Position numbers and translations under genes: made by a program. Positions 27,940 to 36,215 of a stretch of DNA of 64,000 nucleotides are shown in pieces. Positions within the stretch are counted from its first letter, which is position 1; each line of letters begins with the position of its first letter. A model generated the notes under the pieces. It saw only the letters and a program-made list of their open reading frames with translations, made no database searches and had not been told where the DNA came from. The DNA comes from UBA10649 sp963793105. GTDB lineage: Bacteria; Actinomycetota; Actinomycetes; S36-B12. Location of the stretch: assembly GCA_963793105.1 (NCBI GenBank), contig CAWBZB010000003.1, positions 248,001 to 312,000 on the forward strand. The letters are read 5' to 3'.

Positions 27940-28230
27940 CTACTGCTGGCCGTGCTCGCGGAGGTACGTCACGAAACGCGCGCGCAGCAGCGTCTGCGTG
28001 GTCTCGTCGAGCTCGGTGCTGCCGAACATCTCCCGCCAGGCACGGACCGACTCGATGAACGTCCCGCCGACGGCGCCGAGGTCACCGCCCTCGCCCTCGA
28101 TGGCCATCATCCCGGGCATGTGCGAGAAGAGGTCGGTGAAGAACCCGAGGTCCATGTGGTGCTCGGCGTACGTGAAGGCCCGTTGACGCAGTTCGTCGAA
28201 GGGCAGGTCCTCGAGGGCGACATCGCTCAT
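27940..28230 (-). CDS. Small hypothetical protein (96 aa)
   Basis: I do not recognise the family. A 96-residue, mostly helical, acidic soluble protein beginning MSDVALEDLPFDELRQRAF and ending LLRARFVTYLREHGQQ, with a Met-rich middle (FSHMPGMMAIEGEGGD). No signal or membrane segment. ATG at 28230 is the first plausible start; upstream codons are not protein-like. It follows DUF3180 by 34 bases on the same strand and may be the last gene of the fol operon. GC-rich third positions support it as coding. Confidence 0.7.
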   Translation of the reverse strand: MSDVALEDLPFDELRQRAFTYAEHHMDLGFFTDLFSHMPGMMAIEGEGGDLGAVGGTFIESVRAWREMFGSTELDETTQTLLRARFVTYLREHGQQ

Positions 28231-28264
28231 GACGGGAACCCTATGACACACCCCGTCCGGGCCT

Positions 28265-28750
28265 TCACGACCGGCGTCCACCACGCGGATCGTCGGGGGG
28301 CCCGACCGGAAGGCGGCACAGATGCTCGAGCCACAGCGCCGCCGCGACCAGGCCGAGGGCGCCGACCGCCGCCGCGCTCGCCGCCCAGAACGACTGGCGT
28401 CCGCTCACGGTGCCCAGGTGGGCGGCCATGCCGACGGCGACGCCCGCGTAGAACCCCGTCACGAGCGCACCGATCCGCGACGCCGCCATGCCCAGGGCGG
28501 CGGTTCGCGCGGCCACGATCGGCGGAAGGGGCTTCGATCCCGGCTCATGCCGCAGGCGCGGCCGGCTGGTGAGCGCCCAGTAGGCCACGGCTCCCGCCAG
28601 CAGCCACAGCGCGCCCGCGGCCAGCCACGGCACGGGAACGAGTCGGCCCAGCCAGGACTCCACGACCTGCACCACGCCCCAGCCCACGGCACCGGACAGG
28701 ACGGCGAGCAGCACCAGCAGCCGGATCCGGGTCGGCTTCATCGCGCTCAC
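28265..28750 (-). CDS. DUF3180 membrane protein
   Basis: A 161-residue membrane protein with four predicted hydrophobic segments in two pairs (about residues 10-28, 40-60, 80-105 and 122-142). It matches the DUF3180 family, which is regularly encoded directly after folK in actinobacteria; function unknown. The GTG at 28750 overlaps the folK stop by 4 bases (GTGA); an ATG three codons on is the alternative start. Coupling to the folate genes suggests co-expression, but nothing in the sequence indicates an enzymatic role. Confidence 0.85.
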   Translation of the reverse strand: MSAMKPTRIRLLVLLAVLSGAVGWGVVQVVESWLGRLVPVPWLAAGALWLLAGAVAYWALTSRPRLRHEPGSKPLPPIVAARTAALGMAASRIGALVTGFYAGVAVGMAAHLGTVSGRQSFWAASAAAVGALGLVAAALWLEHLCRLPVGPPDDPRGGRRS

Positions 28751-29268
28751 GGCCGCTTCCCCCCATCCACGGGGGCCGGATCCAGGCGGACGCTCGCCAG
28801 TCGCACGCCGGAGACGTCGACGGTCGCCGCGAGCTCGCGGACGGCTCCCCGGCCGGGGATCACGGCGTCAGGATCCACGTCCAGCCAGGGGACGAGGACG
28901 AAGCCCCGCTCGTGGGCGCGCGGGTGCGGGATCACGAGGTCCTCGGAGTCGACCGCCTCGGAGCCGATCGCGAGGATGTCGATGTCCAGCGTTCGCGGAC
29001 CCCACCGCACGTCGCGCGTGCGGTGCCACGACTGTTCGACAGCCTGCGTGGCGGCCAGGAGCTCCCGGTCACCGAGTGACGTACTCCCGAGAGCGACCGC
29101 GTTCAGGTACGCCCCCTGCTCAGGTCCGCCCACCGGATCGGTCTCGAAGACCCGCGAGACCGCGTTGATATGCAGTCCCTCGACGGCCTCGAGGTCGGTC
29201 AGCGCACCCTGCAGGATCCGCGCGGAGTCGCCGAGGTTCGACCCGAGCGCGAGGGCCACGTCGCGCAT
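28747..29268 (-). CDS. folK: 6-hydroxymethyl-7,8-dihydropterin pyrophosphokinase
   Basis: A 173-residue HPPK that transfers pyrophosphate from ATP to hydroxymethyl-dihydropterin in folate synthesis. Signature residues: ALALGSNLGDSARIL, SRVFETDPVGGPEQGAYLNAV, and TRDVRWGPRTLDIDILAIG followed by IPHPRAHERGFVLVPW. ATG at 29268 is two bases after the folB stop; the longer frame upstream is not related. Its C-terminal 20 residues are variable. Confidence 0.94.
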   Translation of the reverse strand: MRDVALALGSNLGDSARILQGALTDLEAVEGLHINAVSRVFETDPVGGPEQGAYLNAVALGSTSLGDRELLAATQAVEQSWHRTRDVRWGPRTLDIDILAIGSEAVDSEDLVIPHPRAHERGFVLVPWLDVDPDAVIPGRGAVRELAATVDVSGVRLASVRLDPAPVDGGKRP

Positions 29269-29270
29269 CG

Positions 29271-29630
29271 TCAGCGGTCCCTGACGATGCGGATCTCGAC
29301 GTCGTCGAACGGAACCGGGATCGGCGCATGCGGCTTGTGCACCGTGACCGACACCCGTGACACCCCCGGGAACGCCAGGCACGCATCCGCGACGCGCTCC
29401 GCGAGCGTCTCCACCAGGTCGACGGGCTCGCCGACGATCAGCGCGTGGACCGCCTGGGCCACCTGGCCGTAGTCGACGGTGTCGGCAAGGTCGTCGCTCC
29501 TGGCGGAGGCAGACGTCTCCACGTCGAGGCAGACATCGACGCTGAACTCCTGGCCGTCGCGCCGCTCGTGCGCGAAGACCCCGTGACGCCCCGTGCCCCG
29601 CAGGCCCCGGATGACGATCTGGTCAGCCAC
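29271..29630 (-). CDS. folB: Dihydroneopterin aldolase
   Basis: A 119-residue DHNA that cleaves dihydroneopterin to hydroxymethyl-dihydropterin and glycolaldehyde. It begins DQIVIRGLRGTGRHGVFAHERRDGQEFSVDV with the catalytic region Glu (HERRDGQ) and has DTVDYGQV, VETLAERVADACL and VTVHKPHAPIPVPFDDV with the conserved Lys. GTG at 29630 overlaps the folP end by 8 bases. It stands between folP and folK, as usual. Confidence 0.94.
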   Translation of the reverse strand: MADQIVIRGLRGTGRHGVFAHERRDGQEFSVDVCLDVETSASARSDDLADTVDYGQVAQAVHALIVGEPVDLVETLAERVADACLAFPGVSRVSVTVHKPHAPIPVPFDDVEIRIVRDR

Positions 29631-30483
29631 CCTCGCTCCCCCGGCGCCAGGCGTCAGCCACCCGGACTGCGTCGGCGCTGCCCGCGACGTCGTGCACGCG
29701 GACCGCCCACACCCCCATCGCCGCGGCGATCGCAGTCACCGCATCCGATGCGGCGTCCCGCTGGTCCAGCGGGCGCGCCTCTCCGGACTCGTCCGCCAGG
29801 AGTGAACCCAGGAAACGCTTGCGCGACGCCCCGATGAGAACCGGGTAGCCCTGGGCGAGGAGATTGGGCAGCCGCTGGAGCAGGGCCCAGTTGTGGTCAG
29901 CGTTCTTGGCGAACCCCAGCCCCGGGTCCAGGACGATCCGCCGCAGCGGGATCCCGGCCGCCATCGCCGCGTCGGCCCTGGCGCGCAGCTCCCCGATCAC
30001 GTCGATGACGACGTCGTCGTACCGCGCCAGATCGTCCATCACGTCGCTGTGCCCGCGCCAGTGCATGGCCACGTACGGAACTCCGAGCGCGGCAACCGCC
30101 GCATGCATGTCAGGGTCCGCCAGGCCACCGCTGACATCGTTGACGACGCACGCCCCGGACTCGACCGCGGCAACCGCGGTCTGCGCCCGCATCGTGTCGA
30201 TGCTCACCGGCACGCCCGCCGCCGCCAGCCCTTGCACCACCGGCAGGACGCGATCGAGTTCCTGCTCGACGGGGAGGCGCTGGGCACCCGGCCGGGTCGA
30301 CTCGCCACCGACGTCGACGATGTCCGCGCCGCGCGCGTGCAGCCCGAGGCCGTGCGCGATGGCCGCGTCGGACTCCAGGAAGCGCCCGCCGTCGGAGAAG
30401 GAGTCGGGCGTGACGTTGAGGACGCCCATCACGGTCGTCCGCCTGAGGCTCGCGAGGGCGTCCGGCAGCCCATCGGGGCGCAC
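29623..30483 (-). CDS. folP: Dihydropteroate synthase
   Basis: A 286-residue DHPS that joins p-aminobenzoate to dihydropterin pyrophosphate and is the target of sulfonamides. Signatures: TTVMGVLNVTPDSFSDGGRFL, ADIVDVGGESTRPGAQRL, VSIDTMRAQTAVAAVESGACVVNDVSGG, and IVLDPGLGFAKNADHNWALL, plus GASRKRFLG. GTG at 30483 is two bases after the folE stop; the long upstream extension of the frame is antisense-like and rejected. Confidence 0.95.
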   Translation of the reverse strand: MRPDGLPDALASLRRTTVMGVLNVTPDSFSDGGRFLESDAAIAHGLGLHARGADIVDVGGESTRPGAQRLPVEQELDRVLPVVQGLAAAGVPVSIDTMRAQTAVAAVESGACVVNDVSGGLADPDMHAAVAALGVPYVAMHWRGHSDVMDDLARYDDVVIDVIGELRARADAAMAAGIPLRRIVLDPGLGFAKNADHNWALLQRLPNLLAQGYPVLIGASRKRFLGSLLADESGEARPLDQRDAASDAVTAIAAAMGVWAVRVHDVAGSADAVRVADAWRRGSEGG

Positions 30484-30485
30484 GG

Positions 30486-31097
30486 TCAGCGCCCCAGGAT
30501 GAGCGACATGGCCTCCGCACGGGTGGCCGGCGAGCGCAGGCTGCCCCGGACCGCGCTCGTCACCGTCTTGGCCCCCGGCTTGCGTACGCCCCTCATGGAC
30601 ATGCACAGGTGCTCGGCCTCGAGCACGACAATGGCACCGCGGGGCTCGAGGATCCGCATGAGCGAGTCGGCGATCTGCGTGGTCAGCCGCTCCTGCACCT
30701 GCGGACGCTTGGCGAACACGTCGACGAGGCGCGCGAGCTTCGAGAGTCCGGTGATTCGTCCGCTCTCGTGCGGGATGTACCCGATGTGGGCCACTCCATG
30801 GAACGGGACCAGATGGTGCTCGCACGTGCTGTACAGCTCGATGTCCTTGACCAGGATGAGTTCGTCGTGACCGATGTCGAAGGTCGTGGAGAGGACGTCC
30901 TCGGGGTTCATGCGCAACCCGCGGAAGATCTCCGCATAGGCGCGGGCCACCCGCGCGGGGGTCTCGCGCAGTCCGTCACGCTCGGGGTCCTCGCCGATGG
31001 CGATCAGCAGGTCGCGGACGGCCCGCTCGGCAGCTTCGGCGTCAAAGGTCCGGATCTCGCGATCCTCCGGCAGGGAGACGGCGTTCACGCCGCTCAT
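30486..31097 (-). CDS. folE: GTP cyclohydrolase I
   Basis: A 203-residue FolE that converts GTP to dihydroneopterin triphosphate, opening folate synthesis. Zinc site and catalytic motifs are present: STCEHHLVPFHGVAHIGYIP (Cys-Glu-His-His), RITGLSKLARLVDVFAKRPQVQERLT, and EAEHLCMSMRGVRKPGAKTVTSAVRG (second zinc Cys). ATG at 31097 overlaps the ftsH stop by 4 bases. The ftsH-folE-folP-folB-folK order is standard in actinobacteria. Confidence 0.96.
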   Translation of the reverse strand: MSGVNAVSLPEDREIRTFDAEAAERAVRDLLIAIGEDPERDGLRETPARVARAYAEIFRGLRMNPEDVLSTTFDIGHDELILVKDIELYSTCEHHLVPFHGVAHIGYIPHESGRITGLSKLARLVDVFAKRPQVQERLTTQIADSLMRILEPRGAIVVLEAEHLCMSMRGVRKPGAKTVTSAVRGSLRSPATRAEAMSLILGR

Positions 31098-33088
31098 GCC
31101 GAGTCACTCACCTCGGTGGTGTCCCCTGCGACCTGTCCGTTCGCCCCACCGTGACCGTTGGGCGAGCCGTGCCCGTTGGCCGTCGTCTGAGGTGGCATCG
31201 ACACCGGGCCCCGCTCGTCCGGCCGGCGTCGGGCGGATCCGGTCCAGGCCGGCCTCGGCTCGCGAAGCTGGAGCTCGGCGAAGATCTCCTCGATCTCGCC
31301 CTTGTCCAGCGTCTCGCGCTCGAGCAGGGCGAGCACCATGGCGTCGAGCACGTCCCGGTTCGCCACCAGCACGTCGTACGCCTCCTGGTGCGCGGTCTCG
31401 ATGAACGCCCGCACCTCCTCGTCGATCGCGGCAGCGACCTCCTCGGAGTAGTCGCGGATGTGGCCCATGTCGCGGCCGAGGAACACCTCGTTCTGCTCCT
31501 GGCCGTAGCGGATCGCGCCGAGGCGCTCCGTCATCCCGAACTGGGTGACCATCGCCCGGGCCACGGCGGTGGCCTTCTCGATGTCGTTCGACGCGCCGGT
31601 CGTGGGGTCGTGGAAGATGAGCTCCTCCGCCGCGCGGCCGCCGAGCATGTAGGCCAGCTGGTTGAGCATCTGACTGCGCGTCGTCGAGTACTTGTCCTGG
31701 TCCGGGAGCACCATCGTGTAGCCGAGGGCTCGACCGCGGGGCATGATCGTGATCTTGTGGACGGGGTCGTTGCCCGGCAGCGCCGCGGCGACGAGGGCGT
31801 GGCCGGCCTCGTGGTACGCCGTGATCTTCTTCTCGAGGTCGTCCATGACGCGCGTGCGCTTCTGCGGGCCGGCGATGACGCGGTCGATGGCCTCGTCCAA
31901 CGCCGCGTCGTCGATGAGCTGGTGATCACCACGGGCGGTCAGGAGTGCGGCCTCGTTGAGCACGTTGGCGAGGTCGGCACCGGTGAACCCGGGCGTTCGA
32001 CGGGCCACCGCCAGGAGGTCGACCTCGTCTGCCATCGGCTTGCCCTTGGCATGGACCTCGAGGATCGCCTGCCGACCCAGGAGGTCGGGTCGCTCGACCG
32101 CGATCTGCCGGTCGAAACGGCCCGGTCGCAGCAGGGCCGGATCGAGGATGTCAGGACGGTTGGTGGCGGCGATGAGGATGACGTTGGCATTGACGTCGAA
32201 GCCGTCCATCTCCACCAGCATCTGGTTGAGCGTCTGCTCCCGCTCGTCGTGCCCGCCGCCGAGCCCCGCGCCTCGATGCCGGCCGACGGCGTCGATCTCG
32301 TCGACGAAGATGATCGCGGGGGCGTTCTCCTTCGCCTGCTGGAAGAGGTCGCGCACCCGACTGGCGCCCACGCCGACGAACATCTCGACGAAGTCCGAGC
32401 CCGAGATCGAGAAGAAGGGGGCACCCGCCTCGCCGGCCACGGCCCGCGCCAGCAGGGTCTTGCCTGTTCCGGGAGGCCCGTAGAGCAGCACGCCCTTGGG
32501 GATCTTCGCCCCGACCGCCTGGAACTTGCTCGGGTCGGCGAGGAAGTCCTTGATCTCCTGGAGCTCCTCGACCGCCTCGTCGGCGCCCGCCACGTCGGCG
32601 AACGTGGTCTGGGGCATGTCCTTGGTGATCATCTTCGCCTTGGACTTCCCGAACTGCATGACCTTCGAGCCGCCACCCTGCATCTGGCTCATGAGGAAGA
32701 AGAACAGGAGCACGATCAGCGCGACCGGAAGCAGCGAGATGAGGAGCGTGACGAGGACGCTCTCGGTCGGGACGACGATGTTGTAGCCCCCGGCCAGCTG
32801 CCCTGCGTCGACCTTCGACTGCAGCAGCTCCTGGAGGTTGACGCCCTGGCCCTGCACGTACTGCGAGCGGGACTTGCTGCCGTCCTTGAGGGTGAGCTCG
32901 ATGATCTGGTCACGATCGACGATCGTCGCGGTGTCGACATTGTTCGCCTGGATGTCCGAGATGGCCTGGCTGGTGTCGACCTGCTCCGGTGCGCCGATGC
33001 CCGAGATGAAACTCGAGCCGATCAGCACGAAGAGCACGGCCATGGCGATCCAGAAGATCGGGCCACGCAGCAGCTTCTTCACATCCAC
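31094..33088 (-). CDS. ftsH: ATP-dependent zinc metalloprotease FtsH
   Basis: A 664-residue membrane AAA+ protease that degrades unstable membrane and regulatory proteins as a hexamer. Two N-terminal membrane segments (about 10-30 and 108-132) enclose an extracytoplasmic domain. The AAA module has Walker A GPPGTGKT, Walker B IIFVDEID, and second region of homology NRPDILDPALLRPGRFDR; the protease has HEAGH with the third zinc Asp in the TGASNDIEKAT region. The C-terminal tail is Gly/Asn/His-rich low complexity. GTG at 33088 is chosen; a second GTG two codons on is also possible. Confidence 0.95.
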   Translation of the reverse strand: MDVKKLLRGPIFWIAMAVLFVLIGSSFISGIGAPEQVDTSQAISDIQANNVDTATIVDRDQIIELTLKDGSKSRSQYVQGQGVNLQELLQSKVDAGQLAGGYNIVVPTESVLVTLLISLLPVALIVLLFFFLMSQMQGGGSKVMQFGKSKAKMITKDMPQTTFADVAGADEAVEELQEIKDFLADPSKFQAVGAKIPKGVLLYGPPGTGKTLLARAVAGEAGAPFFSISGSDFVEMFVGVGASRVRDLFQQAKENAPAIIFVDEIDAVGRHRGAGLGGGHDEREQTLNQMLVEMDGFDVNANVILIAATNRPDILDPALLRPGRFDRQIAVERPDLLGRQAILEVHAKGKPMADEVDLLAVARRTPGFTGADLANVLNEAALLTARGDHQLIDDAALDEAIDRVIAGPQKRTRVMDDLEKKITAYHEAGHALVAAALPGNDPVHKITIMPRGRALGYTMVLPDQDKYSTTRSQMLNQLAYMLGGRAAEELIFHDPTTGASNDIEKATAVARAMVTQFGMTERLGAIRYGQEQNEVFLGRDMGHIRDYSEEVAAAIDEEVRAFIETAHQEAYDVLVANRDVLDAMVLALLERETLDKGEIEEIFAELQLREPRPAWTGSARRRPDERGPVSMPPQTTANGHGSPNGHGGANGQVAGDTTEVSDSA

Positions 33089-33183
33089 CGCCTCACGGTA
33101 CTACGCGGCCCTCCGGGCGACGACCGCGCGGACCGCCGGGACGTTACGCCCCTCGCGGAACGATGCGCGGGCCTGGCTCATGG

Positions 33184-33202
33184 CCCGAACGGGCCGTTCG
33201 GG
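33184..33202 (-). terminator. Possible terminator of the rhodanese operon
   Basis: A perfect hairpin with 8-bp arms (CCCGAACG and CGTTCGGG) and a three-base loop lies 22 bases after the stop of the MBL-rhodanese gene. There is no U tract on either side, so it would be a U-less GC-rich terminator of the kind proposed in actinobacteria, or simply an mRNA 3'-end protector. Confidence 0.35.
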
Positions 33203-33223
33203 GCGCGTTCCCAGGATGACCGG

Positions 33224-34708
33224 TCAGGCGGACGGCTCGGTGACGCGCTCCTGGGCGGTCCGCACGACGGAGCGGGATGCCAGCCACGTCCAGCCCGGCT
33301 CGCGGGCCGGCGCGACCTCGTCCACGATCGTGAACCCGGCCTTGGCGGCGTTGCCGAAGTCGTCGTCCACGTGGACCACGTTCTCCCAGCCATGGTGATG
33401 GAGCATCGACACGACAGCCGATGCCCGGTATCCCGAGCCGCAGTAGACATAGACGGGGCCGTCGGTCGGCAGCTCCTGCATGCGGTCGTGCACGTCGTAG
33501 AACGGCATGAACATGGCACCCTCGACGTGACCGGCCTCCCACTCGAGGATCTGTCGGGTGTCGACGAGCAGCGGCGCCGACTGGCTCGCCGTCTCCGCCT
33601 TCAGTGCGTCGAACGTCACCCGGCGGATGGTCTTGGGCTGCTCGTCGTCCTGCATCCAGAAGACCGGGCCGCCGACCGCCTGGGCTGCGGGCCGGTCGAT
33701 GCCGACGCGCACCAGCTCACGCTGGGCGGCCTGCACCTGCTCGGTGGTCGCGCCCAGGAGCGTGACCGGGGTGCCCCACGGGATCATCCACGCGAGGTAG
33801 TTGATGAACGCGCCGTCGAGGTCGAAGTTCAACGATCCGGCGACATGACCAGCCGCGAACAGCTCGCGTGAGCGCAGATCGACGACCCACTCGCCCGCGT
33901 CGATGCGCCGCCGCAGCTCGTCCGGCTCGGCGATGGCCGGCAGGGTGAGGTCGACGTCGGCCGGGCCGGCAGCGTTCGCCGGACCCATGTGGGCGTAGTA
34001 GGCAGGGAAGACGTCGAGCCCGGCCAGGAGGACCTCGACGAAGTCGAGTTCGCCCTGGGTGAGGGCGGGATTGATGCCCCGCTCCTCGCCGATGTTGGTC
34101 TGGACGCCAGCGGTCTGGATCGACGAGCAGAACGAGCCGAACCCGTGGGTCGGGTAGATGGCGGTCTCGTCCGGCAGCGTGTCGACGAGCTTGTGGGCCG
34201 AGTGCCACTGGTCGTGCGCCTGCTTGACGGTGAGGTCGGGTGCCACGAGGTCGGGTCGTCCGACCGTGCCGTAGAGCAGGGACCCGCCGGTGAACACGGC
34301 GCCGGCGTGGCCGTCGCGGCTGACCGCGTATGAGACGTGGTGCGGCGTGTGTCCCGGCGTGTGCAGCACGGCGACGGCGAAGCTGCCGATCTCGATGGTG
34401 TCGCCGTCGCGGACGGGCACGATGCCGGGCTGTCCGAGGTAGGCGAGTTCGACGTCGCCGGGCACGAGGTACTGGGCGTCGTGCCGGCGTGCGAGCTCGA
34501 GGCCACCGGTGACGTAGTCGTTGTGGATGTGCGTCTCGGCCACGTGGGTGATGACCAGTCCGTGCTCGGCGATGAGGTGTTCGATGCGATCCATGTCGCG
34601 AGGGGGATCGACGACGAGGGCGTGCTCCCCGTCGTGGGCGATGTAGCTGCGGTCCCCCAGCCCGGTGGTGTCGAGGACGAGGACGTGCGGGGCGCTCGTG
34701 TAGGTCAT
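33224..34708 (-). CDS. MBL-fold (persulfide dioxygenase-like) protein with two rhodanese domains
   Basis: A 494-residue protein. Residues about 1-250 are a metallo-beta-lactamase domain with ETHIHNDYVTGG (a HxHxDY variant of HxHxDH), LHTPGHTPHHVSYAV, VFTGGSLLYGTVGRPDL and YPTHGFGSFCSS, resembling ETHE1-like persulfide dioxygenases. A rhodanese domain without active-site Cys follows (about 270-370), then a second with VYVYCGSGYRASAV containing it. It likely oxidises or transfers sulfane sulfur. ATG at 34708 lies two bases after the small rhodanese gene, sharing its CstR-type operator. Confidence 0.87.
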   Translation of the reverse strand: MTYTSAPHVLVLDTTGLGDRSYIAHDGEHALVVDPPRDMDRIEHLIAEHGLVITHVAETHIHNDYVTGGLELARRHDAQYLVPGDVELAYLGQPGIVPVRDGDTIEIGSFAVAVLHTPGHTPHHVSYAVSRDGHAGAVFTGGSLLYGTVGRPDLVAPDLTVKQAHDQWHSAHKLVDTLPDETAIYPTHGFGSFCSSIQTAGVQTNIGEERGINPALTQGELDFVEVLLAGLDVFPAYYAHMGPANAAGPADVDLTLPAIAEPDELRRRIDAGEWVVDLRSRELFAAGHVAGSLNFDLDGAFINYLAWMIPWGTPVTLLGATTEQVQAAQRELVRVGIDRPAAQAVGGPVFWMQDDEQPKTIRRVTFDALKAETASQSAPLLVDTRQILEWEAGHVEGAMFMPFYDVHDRMQELPTDGPVYVYCGSGYRASAVVSMLHHHGWENVVHVDDDFGNAAKAGFTIVDEVAPAREPGWTWLASRSVVRTAQERVTEPSA

Positions 34709-34710
34709 AG

Positions 34711-35022
34711 TCAGACTCCAGAGGTGACGGGGAAGCCGGCTGAACGCCAGGCGGACGTGCCGCCGTCGACGCTGATGGCGGGGATGCCGTGGCGCGCGAG
34801 GTACGAGGCGGCCTGGTAGCTGCGGTTGCCGGTCTCGCAGACCAGCCAGACCGGGGTCGCGCCCTTGAGCTCGTCCACGCGCAGGGGCACGAGGCTCAGG
34901 GGAATCCAGTCCGAGTGCGGAATGTGCCCGGACACGAACTCGTGCCGCTCCCGGACGTCGACGATGCGCTCGCCGCGGTTCGAGGCCGCGACCAATTCGG
35001 TGATGGGGGCAGTGGAAACCAT
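34711..35022 (-). CDS. Single-domain rhodanese sulfurtransferase
   Basis: A 103-residue rhodanese (thiosulfate or persulfide sulfurtransferase). Domain hallmarks: IVDVRERHEFVSGHIPHSDWIPL and the active-site loop LVCETGNRSYQAASYL with Cys62, then VDGGTSAWRSAGFPV. It leads an operon with the MBL-rhodanese gene. The ATG lies seven bases after the TATATT -10, so the mRNA should be leaderless, and a palindrome of the CsoR/CstR type overlaps the promoter, consistent with induction by persulfide. Confidence 0.92.
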   Translation of the reverse strand: MVSTAPITELVAASNRGERIVDVRERHEFVSGHIPHSDWIPLSLVPLRVDELKGATPVWLVCETGNRSYQAASYLARHGIPAISVDGGTSAWRSAGFPVTSGV

Positions 35023-35029
35023 GCCGGTA

Positions 35030-35048
35030 AATATACCCCTGGGGGTAT
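35030..35048 (-). promoter_or_regulatory. CstR/CsoR-type operator and leaderless promoter of the rhodanese operon
   Basis: ATACCCC-TG-GGGGTAT (35033-35048) is a perfect inverted repeat with the G-tract and TA ends typical of CsoR-family operators, including persulfide-sensing CstR. It overlaps the -10 TATATT (35030-35035, minus strand). Seven bases then lead to the ATG at 35022. A related 16-bp site lies before sqr. The regulator gene is not in this window, so copper-type CsoR is not excluded, but the controlled genes point to sulfur. Confidence 0.78.
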
Positions 35049-35076
35049 CGCCCTCGCAAGTCGGGTCGCTGCGCTC

Positions 35077-35595
35077 CTATTCGCGGACGTAGGACAGGCG
35101 TACGAGCCCGCTGGGCCAGTGCCGTACTCCCGTCAGCGTGAGGGCCGTCGTCGGGAGTCCGGGATGGAAGAGCGGCCTACCGGCGCCGAGGATGCGCGGC
35201 ACGACCGTCACCGTGAGGTCATCGACAAGCCCCTCACGCAGGAACGAACTCACCAGTCGACCACCGTCGACGTAGACACGATCGAATCCCGCCTCCCGCC
35301 ACCGCTGCACCGCCTCCCGCGGGGCGGGTCTCCAGAACGTCACTCCCGCACGTGGGCCGGGGTCCGCACTCGTGAACACGAACAGCGGACGCTCGCCGAA
35401 GGGCAGGGGATCCAGATGGCGGACGTGGTCGTAGGTGCCCCGCCCCATGGCCAGGGCGTCCACGGTCGACATGAAGTCGTCGTAGCCGTAGTCCTCGTCG
35501 GGCCGAGCGGCGCGTTCGAGCCAGTCCAGGCTCCCGTCGGACGTCGCGATGTAGCCATCGAGACTGCATGCGATGAACACGGAGATGCGGAGCAT
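35077..35595 (-). CDS. Dihydrofolate reductase-fold (RibD C-terminal) family protein
   Basis: A 172-residue protein of the dihydrofolate reductase/RibD_C group: ISVFIACSLDGYIATSDGSLDWL at the start, DALAMGRGTYDHV in the NADPH region, VYVDGGRLVSSFLREGLVDDLTVTVVPRILGAGRPLF near the end. Such stand-alone proteins (YwjB/YyaP-like) have no settled substrate and are not the essential FolA. ATG at 35595. The neighbouring hpt gene runs the same way, 51 bases on, but no functional link is evident. Confidence 0.85.
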   Translation of the reverse strand: MLRISVFIACSLDGYIATSDGSLDWLERAARPDEDYGYDDFMSTVDALAMGRGTYDHVRHLDPLPFGERPLFVFTSADPGPRAGVTFWRPAPREAVQRWREAGFDRVYVDGGRLVSSFLREGLVDDLTVTVVPRILGAGRPLFHPGLPTTALTLTGVRHWPSGLVRLSYVRE

Positions 35596-35646
35596 GCTCG
35601 CTCCCCTCTCGCCGGACTGCGGGCGACGGACCAGCGGCGCCGGGGT

Positions 35647-36201
35647 TCAGCCGCCGTAGACGTGCGGCGACAAGGTTCCCACGCAGCGCAGGTTCCGGTA
35701 CCGCTCGGCGTAGTCCAGGCCGTACCCGACCACGAACTCGTTCGGGATGTCGAAGCCGATGTACCGCGGGGCGACGTTGACCTTCATCGCCTCGGGCTTG
35801 CGCAGCAGCGTGAACACCTCGACCGACGCCGGGCCACGGGAGCTGAGGTTCTTCAGCAGCCACGACAGCGTGAGGCCGGAGTCCAGGATGTCCTCGACGA
35901 CGAGGACGTTGCGGCCGTTGAGGTCGGCATCCAGGTCCTTCAGGATGCGCACGACACCGCTCGAGGTGGTGCCGGAGCCGTACGACGACACGGCCATCCA
36001 GTCCATGTCCGCCGAGCGGTGCAGCGACCGGGCCAGGTCCGCCATGACCATGACGGCGCCCTTGAGGACGCCCACGAGGAGCAGGTCCTTGCCCGCGTAG
36101 TCGACGTCGATCTGGGCAGCGAGCTCCAGCATGCGGTCGCGGATCTGCTCCTCGGTCAGGAGCACGTGCTCAAGCTCCGACGCGATGTCCTCAGGGTCCA
36201 C
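35647..36201 (-). CDS. hpt: Hypoxanthine phosphoribosyltransferase
   Basis: A 184-residue purine-salvage enzyme that makes IMP or GMP from hypoxanthine or guanine and PRPP. Motifs: VGVLKGAVMVMADLARSL, the PRPP-binding VLVVEDILDSGLTLSWL, and DIPNEFVVGYGLDYAERYRNL. GTG at 36201 follows GGGAG with six-base spacing. It is 14 bases after tilS in the common tilS-hpt-ftsH arrangement, here separated from ftsH by the rhodanese and DHFR-like genes. Confidence 0.94.
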   Translation of the reverse strand: MDPEDIASELEHVLLTEEQIRDRMLELAAQIDVDYAGKDLLLVGVLKGAVMVMADLARSLHRSADMDWMAVSSYGSGTTSSGVVRILKDLDADLNGRNVLVVEDILDSGLTLSWLLKNLSSRGPASVEVFTLLRKPEAMKVNVAPRYIGFDIPNEFVVGYGLDYAERYRNLRCVGTLSPHVYGG

Positions 36202-36215
36202 TCGGTACTCCCGTC

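Noticed and set aside
31151..33871. 906-codon open frame opposite ftsH
   Set aside because: Shadow of ftsH; it runs through unrelated genes and has His/Arg/Gly-rich, low-information sequence.
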